Shown: positions 40,701-52,400 of the stretch, piece by piece | How the letters are laid out: each line of letters opens with the position of its first letter | How positions within the stretch are numbered: position 1 is the stretch's first letter | Assembly (NCBI RefSeq): GCF_001949145.1 | Contig: NW_019091460.1 | Location: forward strand, 64,001 to 128,000 | Reading direction: 5' to 3' | DNA: 64,000 nt | Origin: Acanthaster planci | Taxonomy: Eukaryota > Echinodermata > Asteroidea > Valvatida > Acanthasteridae | The notes under the pieces: model-generated | Told to the model about the DNA's origin: nothing | Seen by the model: only the letters and a program-made list of their open reading frames with translations | Database searches by the model: none | Program-made: the position numbers and the translations under genes

Positions 40701-43700
40701 CTTGATTATATTGGCCAGGGACTAACTCCATTAACCCAAGCATATCATTTGGCTTACAGGACTTGGTACTACAAATTACTATGTAGTACTAGTCTGAGCC
40801 TGAAGAACGTAGCCCTACAAATTACTACTTCTGGCTAGAGCACTTCCATTGTTACTTGTACAGAGAACAATGAAGTCGTGCATTCATAGTGCCAGGGCAC
40901 TGTATGGTACCTTGTCTTATCTACTGTATTTTATGGCTTCAGAGATCTACAAGGTCATGTCTTCTTACAAGTGACAACACTGTATGCTACATTTTACCAC
41001 TAAGAAGTGATTTTTTAGTATTATGTAGGGTTAGGGTTAAGTGACAATTTTCCCCCCCCTCCACAAGAGCGTTTATCGCTCAGATTTTTTCTGTAAGATT
41101 ACAATAATTTAATCATGGATGGTTTTTTGTGTTTGTTGTATTTTGTTAATTCAGAGCAAGACTTCCGAGATTACTCCCAACTGTCCATTACTGAGCGACC
41201 TTCTATATGAGTCGGAGTATGAGAGCCAATTGTGGTTGTTGTTTGATAACAACAAGCAGTATATGGGAGCAGGAGATGCTTATCCTAATCAGGTATAAAA
41301 GATAACTAAGTTAATAACCATAGTTTAGTCTGCTTGGTCACCATGGTTATCAGAAAACTGGTTAATTGCTTAGTGATGATCTACATTCACCAATCCTATT
41401 GAACTCATTCGAGGCCAAATCTCAACTTGTACACACTATCAAACATTAAAAGATGATAAACACGTATTAATTCTTAGAAAAAAACAAATCCCAATCTCAT
41501 TTGTTTTACTGGCATCGCTGTATGTGTATTTCCACTATAAAAATTTACAGATTGTTTAAACGCAGCCTTAAGTTTGTTTATGTTGTGTGTGTCACATTTT
41601 TCACTTATAGTACACAATCAAACTAGACAAAGGAGACTACACCATTCGGCTTCAAGTACGTCATGAGCACAAAGATCTCCTGGAGAAACTTAAAGACATG
41701 GTTATGTTAATAGATCAGAAACTCTCCTCAAGTCTTAATGTGGACTGCTATCAGACCATGTCTAATGCACTCAATGGCAAGAGTAAATTCAACACGGTAA
41801 CAGTACAATCTGGAGATTCTGTGGCTGTGTTTGTCCCACCGGTATCTGACGACAAACTACCAAAAGGAGCCTCACTGGGTCAAATGTTGACGGGAACTAT
41901 CACTCTAGCCAAGCATGAACCGGGCAAAACGGTAAGATGGTTGGACTTCATTTGTTTCAGCGATCTCTCATTAGAAAGTCATTGAAGAAATAATGTATCA
42001 ACATTATTTGATGTGCTGTTGCTGTGTAGCAGTTGTCTGGTTTTTGTTACCGTTGTATAATGTGTTGTTTTGTACTGGATTTGTTTGTGCCAATGTTTGA
42101 CTTCATGAGGAGCACTTTTTGGTTCATGCTATCTGCCATCATGAAAACTAATGATGTAAATGATGGAAACGAAGGGGGTGTTTTTTTCGTCAACTATGGT
42201 GTGACACATTTCCCATGGCATGAATTGTCTGTGATTGTAAACTTTGGGTGGATGTTTCTTGGTAATGGCCTTCAAATCCATAATGCTTTGATCCTAATCA
42301 TTCTTAATAAATTGAAATGTCTACTGACCTAACCTTTGATTTAATAGTTACATGTACATGTAATTATGTAATCTATAACTGGCAATAATATTTCCAAATT
42401 AAACGCATTCAATTAACTGGCCGTTTCCTGCCACTGCAATTGGTCTTGAGTCGTGACCCTTGACTCCCGTATGACCTTTGTGCTGTAGGGTCGGAGAAAG
42501 AAGGGTCATATGGCAGGCTGTGTGAGTGATGGAAAGAGAAATCTTGGTCCCAGGCCTGTAAGTTAAGCACTCACATTGCTGTTTGCCAATTAACATTCAT
42601 TAGAAGATCTGAGCTTCAAGAACAAGAAAATAAAATACCCCAAATGCCTGGCTGGTTTGAGTTGATTGTTGCAAGTTATGTTTTGCAGCCCAAATGAAAT
42701 CATTTACATACTAACCTAGTTAGCCTTGGTGCATGGCTGTGGTTTGTTGTTGGCTTTACTTTCGTGCAGGTTTCGGTGTTGCATCTGCTTCATGTTCAGG
42801 AGTGTGGCATCAATTTTTTTCTAGATTCAAAATTTCTTAAAAGTAAAAATTCCCAATGTTGCATGAATTTTATCAACAAAACAGCACACAGTTTGTTTTA
42901 TTTCCTCTGTCTCATCTGAAATCGATCTCCTTTTGCTTTGTTGATGTTTAAAACCCTCTTCATTTAGACACCTTTTTCGTAACAGCTCATTCACAAGTTC
43001 AGTTGCTTTTTGTAATTTGCGTGACCATTTACATATTTGTTCAAGCAGTTAGTTTTGAGATGATGATTATTCAGTCAAATTTCTTTCCTGCATTTATCAA
43101 AACTTTCATCAACTTTTGACGACAAATGTGTGGAGGTTTGGTAGAGGACAAGATGATGTATGACATTTCTGTAGTAGCACAATGCACATACAAAAATAAT
43201 CTGATTTTGTAAAGCTATGTTTCAAAAAAGATGATCTCTTACTTTTATAGGATTCCTGGGACAATGACTGAGCTCTTTGTGATTTCAATACACTGTATAT
43301 GAAAATACATTTTGTGTCTTTAGAATTTCAACTTCTCTTTGTGTCATTAGCTAGTCAAAAGGTTTGTGTGTTTTGCTTCAGCATCCAACTGGTTTCTGAA
43401 GAAAGATGTTGTGTTGTCACCATTTATACACATTAAGCAGAAGCATCTCCTCATTAGTTGAAAAGAACCATGTTGATGGGGAGTGTCCATTTTGTTAGTA
43501 GCGATGCAACCACAACACATGCATTTCGTAGTTGTTCTTGAACTAACATTGCATGGTTCTAAAAATCACTCATTTTTTGCTTTCCTTTTTTCATTGTGCC
43601 TCCAGGACAGCTATCCTTTCATCTATGTCCTCACACAGACACCTCACAAGCCTCATGTCACTAAAACAGAAAAAGCCAAAGAAAAAACCAAAGAAGAGGA

Positions 43701-46217
43701 ATTTCAGGAGGCACTGCGAGACTTCAAGATCTCATGGATCACAAAGTAAGAACTGGTTTTTCTAATACTCTATTGGTAGATGATGTAAGCAACAATACTT
43801 GGACAGAGACATTTTATCTATTAAAAGCTTTACTAAAAGGTATCCCAAACTCCCAAAAAAATCCAACTTCCTGCAGTAAGCCCATTAAGTTTCTGTAATC
43901 CTAAAGCGCTACAATATTTGTTGGATTGTGTGATATTTAAAGTACAAGTATATACACATGTAGTTGGGTTTTAGAAGCAGGTACGTGCCGGTACATGTCT
44001 TAGCCAGTCAAGACATGAAAATGGAGTGTTGAGACTGATTCACAGAATTCCCCAATTATAGATTATATACAGTATATACTGGTAATGTCATGCTTTTAAT
44101 AGTGACCATATTGAGTTGAATTGAGTTGAATGGCCATTCAACTCATTTCGGTACAAAACAGTAAGCTAACTAATCAAGGAAAACAGGCTTCACACGTTAT
44201 GATACCATTTTCACAATTATAAAGTCTTTTACATTTTACCATTTTGAATGTGTAAAAGGTTGGAAAGTGACACTTTGTACCAAGAACTGCTAGCGAGTTA
44301 CCCCAATCATCTCCCGTTACATGTCACGCAAGTAACAGCCAAGGATTCCCACAAGGTAGGAACCGCATGCACCTCGTAGTGTCGAGATAAACAACTAAAA
44401 ACTGAGAGGGTCACTTAGTGTCAGAGTAGCTGACAGAAACCATTGCATGAAATGCTGCAGTAACTGTGTAAATGTTTGATATGGAGTTTGAAAGATTCCT
44501 TTTTACCTTTTTTTCAGGATCGGAATAAGATGTTGCCTGAGATAGTACAACTTGCTGATAAGGTGGTCTCCCTCATTGACCAGTCGGCATTAGCAAGTTA
44601 CTTTGCAATGAAGACTGATACAAGACCAGATGCTCAGTCATTCAAGGTGTAAGTTCCAAGTACATGTAAAAATTTTTGCCCAAGTAACTGAAGCACCCTT
44701 AAAACTATTAAATAGCAAAGAACATAGCTTCCAAGTTCCAAGATTTGTAAATAATGCACACGGTGTTATGGGACCTACAGTATTCATTGTTGGAGCTTGT
44801 GAGACAACATACTCAGAATGTGTATCAATTCACATGTATCACAACCCCCACCGTTAACATAAGCTTATATGCTCTGTCGGGAGACTGAATCATCAACAGT
44901 AGCACCAACAGTTTGAAAAATTTGTTCTTTTGCAGTGAGAATGAAAAACTGAAGGCATATTTGATTAACTGCCTGGTCATCAAAGGTTGTGCTCTGGCTG
45001 ATAGAATACTTGCCATCAGAGCAGAAGGTGAAACCACATCAGAAGAAGAAACAAAACTCCTAGAGCAAATGAATCAAACCTTCAATGATGTACAAAAGTG
45101 GGCAGAGTCAGAAGAGAAGAAGGTAGGCACACGGAAGAAGGTACTGTGATTATGGCTAAATTCCAAGCATCACATCCCCTCCTTCATACAACTCTTCCCT
45201 ACCTGAAATGTGATTTATAATTACTGTGTTACAAGAACACATAACTAGTGCAGGTGTTAAAATCTTTAGTTCTCAACCATCATATTTGCTTCACCAACTC
45301 TTTTACCCCAGGTGCTTCCATTTACAGTGAAGTTTGCTCAAGTACGCAACTACTACGGGCGTCAGCTGAAAGGATTAATAAAGCTAAATGATGATTCCAG
45401 GCCAAGCAAGGAATCAGACAGGAAAGCTATAGAGGTGATTGTTAACTGTTATTCAGACATATTATAATTAAATTAATTTTGGATTTGCCCTGCCCGACGT
45501 GTATTTAAATACTATAAACTCAGTGTGTACCCCCGAAGGCTTGTGAAAAAAAACATAATTACTGAAGCACATTTGTATCTACTTGGAGTTAAATGTACTT
45601 AGGCCTTTTGTCACAAGCGTCAAGTCTAATTAGTGAAGTGAATAAAGTATTAAAGCATCAGCACTATTATGATCAATGCACATGATAATAATGACTGTAA
45701 AATCACAGCTCAGAGAAGTGATTTTTAATTTTGTTATTCAGTTCACTCTCATTCTTTTACACTGTATACCATTAGTAACAGATTTGACATGCACTCACCT
45801 GGTTGTTGTAACAAGGTAAAACTGAATTCTTCAAGATTTCTTGCACAGCCCATTCCAGCATTTGTTTATTCATCTGTGTTCAGTAAAAGCAAAAGGGTTG
45901 CACTGCAGTTTTACAAACCAGAACTACTGGTACATGTATCAGATGGAGATACTGAGCGATCAGTTATGTAATGTCAGAATGTTTGTTCAAGAGAGATATG
46001 TGCTTGTGGAAGCTGCTGGTAAACATGTATGGAAAGCTATGTTTATAGCACATGCTTTTTTCATTGCAAATTTGTTTCTCAGTGTGTTTGCCTATTTCAT
46101 GTTTGCCTGTCTTATTTTTCATTGCAGGTTTACAAGAAGCTAGGCTGGGATCACTTGGTGCGTCATACAGAAAACAGCATACCTGTCAAGTACCCTCCTC
46201 ACTATATCCCATTCTAG
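25710..46217 (+). CDS. TPP2: Tripeptidyl peptidase II
   Basis: Cytosolic serine exopeptidase that removes tripeptides from N-termini of proteasome products and assembles into giant spindles. Exons: 25710-25874, 31198-31326, 32212-32307, 32948-33055, 33293-33417, 33768-33865, 34931-35151, 35297-35373, 35611-35738, 36032-36131, 36258-36391, 36579-36709, 37170-37341, 37718-37875, 38204-38381, 38937-39208, 40114-40214, 40387-40483, 41155-41292, 41611-41931, 43606-43745, 44259-44355, 44518-44648, 44936-45122, 45312-45434, 46128-46217. They sum to 3,717 nt, 1,238 residues, close to the 1,249 of human TPP2. Catalytic residues are all present: Asp44 ([10 protein letters not shown]), His265 ([10 protein letters not shown]), oxyanion Asn363 (SSAGNNGP) and Ser450 ([11 protein letters not shown]). 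The N-terminus [10 protein letters not shown] and C-terminus YPPHYIPF align with the human ends. The ATG at 25710 is preferred over an in-frame ATG at 25686 because it matches the family start. No frame damage: an intact gene. Confidence 0.97.
26461..26602. repeat. Degenerate tandem array of GTCGAGTTGGTC-type units
   Basis: About nine variants of a GAGTCGAGTTGGTC / GAGTCAAGTTGATC unit follow one another over 140 bp, with unit lengths near 15-16 bp and irregular spacers. Read as a minisatellite; no coding frame conserved between units. Confidence 0.7.
27888..28568. other. Assembly gap (681 N)
   Basis: Unresolved bases inside TPP2 intron 1. Content unknown. It is flanked on the right by a SINE and on the left by ordinary AT-rich intron, so an unassembled repeat is likely. 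Confidence 0.99.
28735..29125 (+). mobile_element. tRNA-derived SINE
   Basis: A pol III B box GGTTCGATTCC lies at 28814-28824, with an A-box-like GTGGCAGTCGGGTTGG about 65 bp upstream. Downstream comes a block around GGTGGGTTTTACCC...CTGGGATTTTCCTCCTGCC, resembling a central domain shared by many invertebrate SINEs. The 3' end reads TGTAAATGAATAAATTATTA, an ATT-rich tail typical of SINEs. Cloverleaf pairing is not good enough for a functional tRNA. Confidence 0.65.
31360..31544. mobile_element. 185-bp MITE with TA flanks
   Basis: Terminal inverted repeats CGGGTGATTTAC / GTGAATCGCCTG, bounded by TA on both sides (31358-31359 and 31545-31546). Longer inner arms share GTGCCTCCAAGAGTTTGCA and GCCAATCAC. 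No coding capacity. TA duplication fits a mariner-type or related source. It lies 33 bp after the donor of TPP2 exon 2. Confidence 0.78.
33874..34784. mobile_element. hAT-like non-autonomous element, copy 2
   Basis: Begins TAGGGCTGAGTCAAAT and ends TTTAGTACAGCCCTA. Its left end matches the reverse complement of the right end of copy 1 for more than 60 bp, and its right end matches the left end of copy 1, so it is the same family inverted, here 911 bp long. Flanking 8-mers (GTGGGTAA and ATGTACAA) do not match well, so the duplication is decayed or the ends are slightly different. The left end begins 8 bp after the donor of TPP2 exon 6. Confidence 0.72.
38538..38717 (+). repeat. 93-bp tandem duplication in TPP2 intron 15
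   Basis: Two copies start at 38538 and 38631 with GGTTTGCTTTATCTTTTAGG and remain similar through the AATCT...GATC segment, with a few substitutions. Each copy contains an acceptor-like TTTATCTTTTAG, but no matching exon follows. Confidence 0.8.
41932..43605 (+). other. TPP2 intron 20 (1.7 kb), nothing recognised
   Basis: No exon, RNA gene or clear transposon seen. The coding frame closes exactly across it (phase 0). Confidence 0.6.
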
Positions 46218-48191
46218 GTTTGAATTATACGTTGTTATGCAGACACCTGTCTGTCCATCTAGTATCCTCCCCACTGTGAGCCATTATAAACTTGGTAAAT
46301 GCATTGAAAAGAGTCAGTGATGCCTCCCACATGCACAGACAAGAAGTCTAACTTCTGGTTTTCTCAAGCAACAGCAAATTGTACTGTCGTTGTCCCATGA
46401 TTTTGTAGTTTCATACTCTGCTCCTACTTTCCAGCATAATGAGTGCTGAGCGCCAACCCCTGACACTGTGTACTTATTCTTCCAAGTTGCATGCAGAAAA
46501 GAAGCTGTTTTTCCAAGAGATACATTCAAGACGTCAAACTCTAGCGCTGCACATACTCTCAGGAGCAGTTCGTTTTCAGAAAGAAAAATCAAGATGGCCC
46601 TTTTGTATTTGGTAGATTTGTAAGATTCTTCTAGATTCCTTTCTTGTATTTTCCTTTGTAAGTGTAAGTGTAATTTTTTCCCCCAACTTCCTGCTTGTAG
46701 TCTGTTCAAGGGGTCTGCTTGATATGCAAGCAAGCTTACTATGCAGTTTGTATCAATTTAAATCAAAGGTCATGGTGTATGAATAATACATTTTTTCTGT
46801 TGAATGAGTCAGATCAGTGTCATTTCTAAGCAACTTATTCTTCAACAAAAACTCTGTCTAATCCTTACATCCTGAGAAGTCTGTATTATTGACTCCTTTT
46901 AAACAATGTGTAAGATGATACCAGTGAATGATAACCATTACACTCAAAAAAGGGGGACAAATTCTGAGGGGATGTCTAAACTCTGCAAAGACACCACTCT
47001 GAGAGATAAAGCTCCTACTACACGTGCATGTATTACATACAACATCGGAGAATTTGAGTGATCTCTTTTGATCATAACAGTACACAGTATACGTTTTATA
47101 CTGTATTTTATGAAATAGATTATGTGATTGTGATCATTAATGATGTTAATACAATGTCTGAAGTGCTAAATTTGTGAATTTTGACTTAGTGGAGTCCATG
47201 TGTCTTAGTGTTTGCATTGTTTAATATCAAGTTGACTTGCAGGCAATTGATGCAAAAACTCATAGTTTTACAAACTCAATGCATATTTCAGCACGTGTGT
47301 ACATGCACAAAACACAGACTCTGTAATAGTGCCTTTACGCTACGTAAGTACCTCAAATCTCATCCTTGTCAGCAAAGCCACAAAGCTAGTTTTCAGACCA
47401 TCTGTATTAAGTGAGCAAGAATTCTCATTTTAAAAAGAGGATCATATTGTTTTAATTTTTAGCAGTATTTTTAGTCATTGTAATTCTGTTGGTTGGTACC
47501 ATTGAAGTCCAATGCTGATTTGATGTATTTTAACTTTGAACCTTACAAAGTATTGGAATGTTGATTTTCAGGTGTTTACTCAAAAATAATTTTACTGTTG
47601 AAAATCTTGGAAGGTAAACAACAAAAGAGTGAGTTACACAACAAAATTGCTCGGAGATGTTAAAAGATATCAGCAAAAAATCAAACAAAAATACGTCTTG
47701 CGTTGTGGCTGTCAAGCCATTTTTACTTAGCAGAATATTTCTATATTCAGTGGCTCAATGGAATGAGTGCCAGGACACTTCCTTGTGATTCATTTCAGAA
47801 ATTCACAGTCCAGTTGGAAAAGTGACTAGTTAAGGAGAATGTTGCATCTAAAAGAAGAAAACTTTTTCTACCTCAAATGTCATCTAAGTGCATTTTAGTA
47901 AGTGTACACGTAAGGCTCCTAAATCAATGTATTTTAACAGCTTTAAAAGGACAGTGTAACTTTCAGAAAAAGAGCTTAAGAATGATGAAATATTCTGTGA
48001 AAAGTTGTGGAAAGCAAAGTTGGAACCATTCAGGGATCATTACTATATTCAGAAGAAAATAATGATCACAAAAATGGTCAAGTTTTGTAGAGCAGCATTG
48101 GTGTCATACATGTAGTTAAAAAATCTGGTCAGAGCATATTCAGGTAACAGTTGTAACTTTTATAATGAATTTGTAGTGTGGATGTAATAAA
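46218..48191 (+). other. Probable TPP2 3' UTR with polyadenylation signal
   Basis: After the TAG stop at 46215-46217 there is no further exon-like sequence until a clear AATAAA at 48186-48191 (GTAATAAAAATTG), which would give a 3' UTR near 2 kb. The 139-codon minus-strand frame at 46314-46733 resembles nothing known and is treated as chance. Confidence 0.5.
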
Positions 48192-49377
48192 AATTGCTTT
48201 AGACTATTGGAGATGCATTGCTAGTTTGGGTTGTTTATTTTTTAGTGTGTAACGTATCCATGGTAACAATTAAAACAGATTTTAAAGCAGTTTCTGTATC
48301 CTGTATTGTCTCTGCAATGTCTGAACTTCGAAGTGCGCACAATAATTAACATATCAAAACCTTATAAAATAACCTACCTGTGCCAAAAGGTTTTATCCAG
48401 CTATTTTATTTCAAAGTCCACATTGAATCAACCTGTAATTGAATGAATTCGGTTTCCTCTACCTGAAGATGTTATTTTTTAGGGTTTGCTACTTATTTAA
48501 TGGTCACTCTGCACTGATTTTTTTAGTTTTCAACAAGCACCCTCAGATTTAGCTTCACAATTTTTTATCACGAGTTGAGAAGGTTAAAAACATTGGAGTG
48601 GAATATACCTTGTCCTGCAAAAGGCATGGAGAAAGCAGGTGGCAAACAGTGGAGGTCAACATTCCATAGCTTGATGATAAATGAAAACTCCGTTGTGGCT
48701 TCTGGCAGATTTGATGGGAAATTATGGATTTTGTACAAGTAAGCATGTCGCGCTCATAGCTAGCTGCCTGCGTTGCAAAATTCCAAACAGCGTTACAGCA
48801 TGGTTACAGGAAAGTATTTAAATACCATGAGCAACTGAACTTGGTGACCCTGATTTACATATGTAAACACATGCTCAGAACAAAGAAAAAGCGACGTAAA
48901 TGGAACTGCGCAGGCCCTTAGCAGGGCACGTGATAGCAATGTAGCCAATCAATGTGCTTGGCTAATGGCCACCGCCAAGCTTAGTTTCTGATGCGAGCCA
49001 TTGACCAGTCTAAATTCATCAGAAAGCCTAGCGTTTTGGGCAGATATTTGTTGTTCTGTCTGAGATCGGGATGTTTTGTTTGACTCTATTTGAAGATCAA
49101 ATATCAAAGAATAACATATGTGACGTTACAATCATGTAGCTTTATGAATCGACGTAATCTTGCTGTGCAAAGTCATCAATCTGCAGTTGGCACACCAGAA
49201 CGTGATTCAGTGCGTTAAGACTTACGTTACGTGCATGCATCTACAGCGAAGGTTTCAGATCGGCATCGACATGTTACGGCCAGCTGCTTGAAAGATCGAT
49301 CTATTTTTTGAAACCCAAATTCAGCCGATCTGTCCATTTTATGTTATACTTGAACCTTCTGAGTTCTTTCTAGCGGT
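48192..49377. promoter_or_regulatory. Intergenic region and probable DP promoter
   Basis: The segment from about 48,750 to 49,640 has more CpG dinucleotides than its surroundings (for example GCGACG, ACGTTACG, GATCGGCATCGACATG), consistent with a promoter or 5' UTR just before the inferred start at 49378. I cannot point to the transcription start. Confidence 0.4.
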
Positions 49378-49423
49378 ATGACAGACGCTTCAACCACATT
49401 GACCAGCCTGTGGGTGGGCGAAG
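49378..49423 (+). other. Inferred first coding exon of DP
   Basis: ATG at 49378 opens [15 protein letters not shown] and is followed by a GTGGGT donor at 49424, leaving phase 1. This matches the phase-1 start of the exon at 53288 and gives a continuous frame into [17 protein letters not shown]. It is the only suitable candidate I found, but no homologue supports these 15 residues. Translation could start elsewhere. Confidence 0.5.
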
Positions 49424-52400
49424 GTGGGTAGTTGACGTGCAGATTTTTGTGTTGACCTTGTGTCGCTTGTGGTTTTTAATTCAGTCGTTGGCATGTGAAG
49501 GCGTTTGACGTGAAGGGACATGACGGGTGTTAACCGTCTGGTCGGATCAGGTCCTTTATTTCCTTTCCAGGAGTCAGGGAAAACCTTGATCTTTCTCGTC
49601 AGCAATAAGTCTCTTCCTGCCACGTGGTTTTCCCATTAATTGTGTCATTTAAACACGGTTAAGGAAATTTGATGTTAAAATTGTATGATTAGGCCTATGC
49701 CTGGTAACTTATCATGCTTTTAAGTTATAGGCCTTGGCCTAGTACTAGTAAATTAAGCATGTTAAACCATAGAAACTAGTATACATGTAGTCCTAGGCCT
49801 AATTCCAGACATGCCAGATTTCCCGTTGTTACAAAATTAGGTTTTGGTCATGCAAGTTTAATTTTTCACAGTGGCTTGGGAGATCTACTTCACTTTAGCC
49901 TAGGCTTGATTTCTTTCCACCAATTCTAGTGTAGGCCTTAGTATTTGGATTTATGACACTAAACATGTTAACTCCAACAGATGTTGATAACAATTTGTAT
50001 TCAGATACTGTACAAGCTGAGTTTGATAATGTAACTTTTCAGTGTGATTTGTTTATTGTTCATTCATTATGTGGCACACTAAGTTTAATGGTTAACATCC
50101 ACATCAGTGTGATCATAGGTGTGATCGCTTTAACATGCTTGTACATGTACAGTGTGTTTTACCCCCAGAACTGTAGGGTTCGACGTCCGCTCCGGGGGAT
50201 GGACTTCAGACCCTCTAGTTCTGGGGGTACAGTCTGACGGTGTGCTCTCAACACCAGGTCAATGAAAATATTTATTTTTCAGACCAGGTCTTACAGGGTT
50301 TATGCACAGGGTTTCAAGCAATGGCTGGATATGTAACTCTTTGAAAAAAAGTCACCTGATCATGCCAAAACCCGGTCTAAAGCCTGAATCCTTTATTTGT
50401 TTGATCCCTGTCACCAGAAGATGATCATATTGAAACAGTTTTTCCCTGATCATTTTTGTATTTACCTAACTGCTAGACTGCTTCAAAGTGCAATTTCATT
50501 TGCTCCCTTCCTTTACTTGGTAGAATAATTGTTTTAAATAAAAGAATGAAATGTTTTGGCACAATCCTTGTGGTTGAGAGACTAATTTTAAGTCATTTTT
50601 CAGAAACCATTTTATTAACTTTCTCAGAGTTTGGTATTTGGCTTTTTTGTTCAAAACTGTGCTGCTTCACTTACTGAAAAGCTTGTTAAAGACTCAGACT
50701 CACTCTTATAAAGTTTTAGTACGTGACCTTCAACCAACGTTTAATATATTGGAAATACATGTACTATCGTTCACTGTGGAGGCTATTTGATGGGATGGGC
50801 TTTGTTTCTTTGCCACACAGCTGGCCATTTAAATACTACAGGCAGCTGACTGCCATACCAGCACACTCCAGTAAATGCTCCTAGACTAGCTTTATTCAAT
50901 CTTAGGTCAAGCAACCCATGCACAGCTATTCATCATGTGTAGCCTCTACAGTTCAGGCTCCCACAAAATCCCCATTGACCGCAGTGTATGCATGCATGCA
51001 TGCACAGCTTTCGCCATCTAACAATAGACCCTATCTACTGGGAGCAGGTGCTAGGAAGTACTCATTGAAATATACACTCTGCCTGATATAGGCCTGTACG
51101 TGTTCTATACATCTATACGTGTAAGGAAAGACTTTAAACTCTTCTATTTATGGGGGTCGTGCCGTAGGGGATATTTACAAAAGATTCACCAAGAGAAAAA
51201 ATGTGCATGTACATCCGGTTCACATGAATATTGTCCCCAACTGAGAAATACAACAAAAGAGATCTGCCATCAGCAATTACACACTCCCAGATTTGTCTTG
51301 AGCAAATAATGTACATGTAGTCATGTTAGCGCTCGGTCATATTAATAATATTTATCCATAGTAATTGGTATGTGATCTTGTACCATTATAATCATGTCGT
51401 TGTACCTAGGAATTCATTTTTTAATGCCACCTGCAGGCCAGCATACCTGTGTACTTTTACTTTGAAGAACATCTGTAACACACATGTACGTGTCCCAGTT
51501 CATGTGCTCATACGTACATGTACAGTAAGATGTTATGAACCCACAAGTGTGTATGTCTCTTACATGTACATGTAAACATATCCATGTATGCATGTACGTC
51601 CCGATACGTTCCTCTTTGATTCAGAATTTCAGTGTACATGTACCTCCATACTTCATGAATTTTTTCTGATGATTCAAATGAAGGGTGTTAATAAATGTAT
51701 TGTATGTACCATTGTGCAGGGAAACTTTCATGGAGGATTTCTTCTCAGGGGAGGCTTGTGAACGTATTGTTTGATTGTATCATAGGCACGGCTCCTTTCT
51801 ATGTACAATTGTAAAGAGTGTTTTGGATCAATACTGTTTCACTGTTGTATGAAGCGCACTTCGTCTGTTCTCTTACCACTATGAATGCACTTACTGAATT
51901 GGTGCCTCTATACTAACAGCATTCAGTGAATGTAGACATGATGGTATTCATGTTTAGGAAACATGTCATTGTTGCTTGTGCAGTGGATGAAGGAGGTAAA
52001 ATTTTATGCTTGGTGTTGTGGCTGCATTTATATGATAGTATAAGGCTTAGGATGTGAATGATTTATTATGATAACCAGACAGGAAGAGATATAACAACTG
52101 GCCCAATTTATTTCCTCCCAAAAAGGCGTCCTTGAGATTTGGAAGTTGAGTTCCCTTTTTGGACACAATCACCCCCCCCCCAAAAAAAAAGAATACAAAT
52201 GTATACAGGGGAAGGGTTCCAAATGAAATATTTCCCACTTTTCTTGAAAATAACTGAAGACAGATTTGTGATTTTAAAAATCGCTGGATGGGTTTACATG
52301 TACATGTATACAGGCCCAAGGATGACTTAGAAAAATTTTTTGGCTAAGGCACTGGGGTAGAGTGGTAGGCATAACTTGGATGTGCCTATTAAAAGAGACC

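Noticed and set aside
41028-41040. TTAGGG-like words (AGGGTTAGGGTT), also seen at 52657
   Set aside because: Too short for an interstitial telomere array; the second is part of the TTAA-flanked element end.
46314-46733. 139-codon minus-strand open frame
   Set aside because: It lies in the presumed TPP2 3' UTR, has no recognisable domain, and no splice partner.
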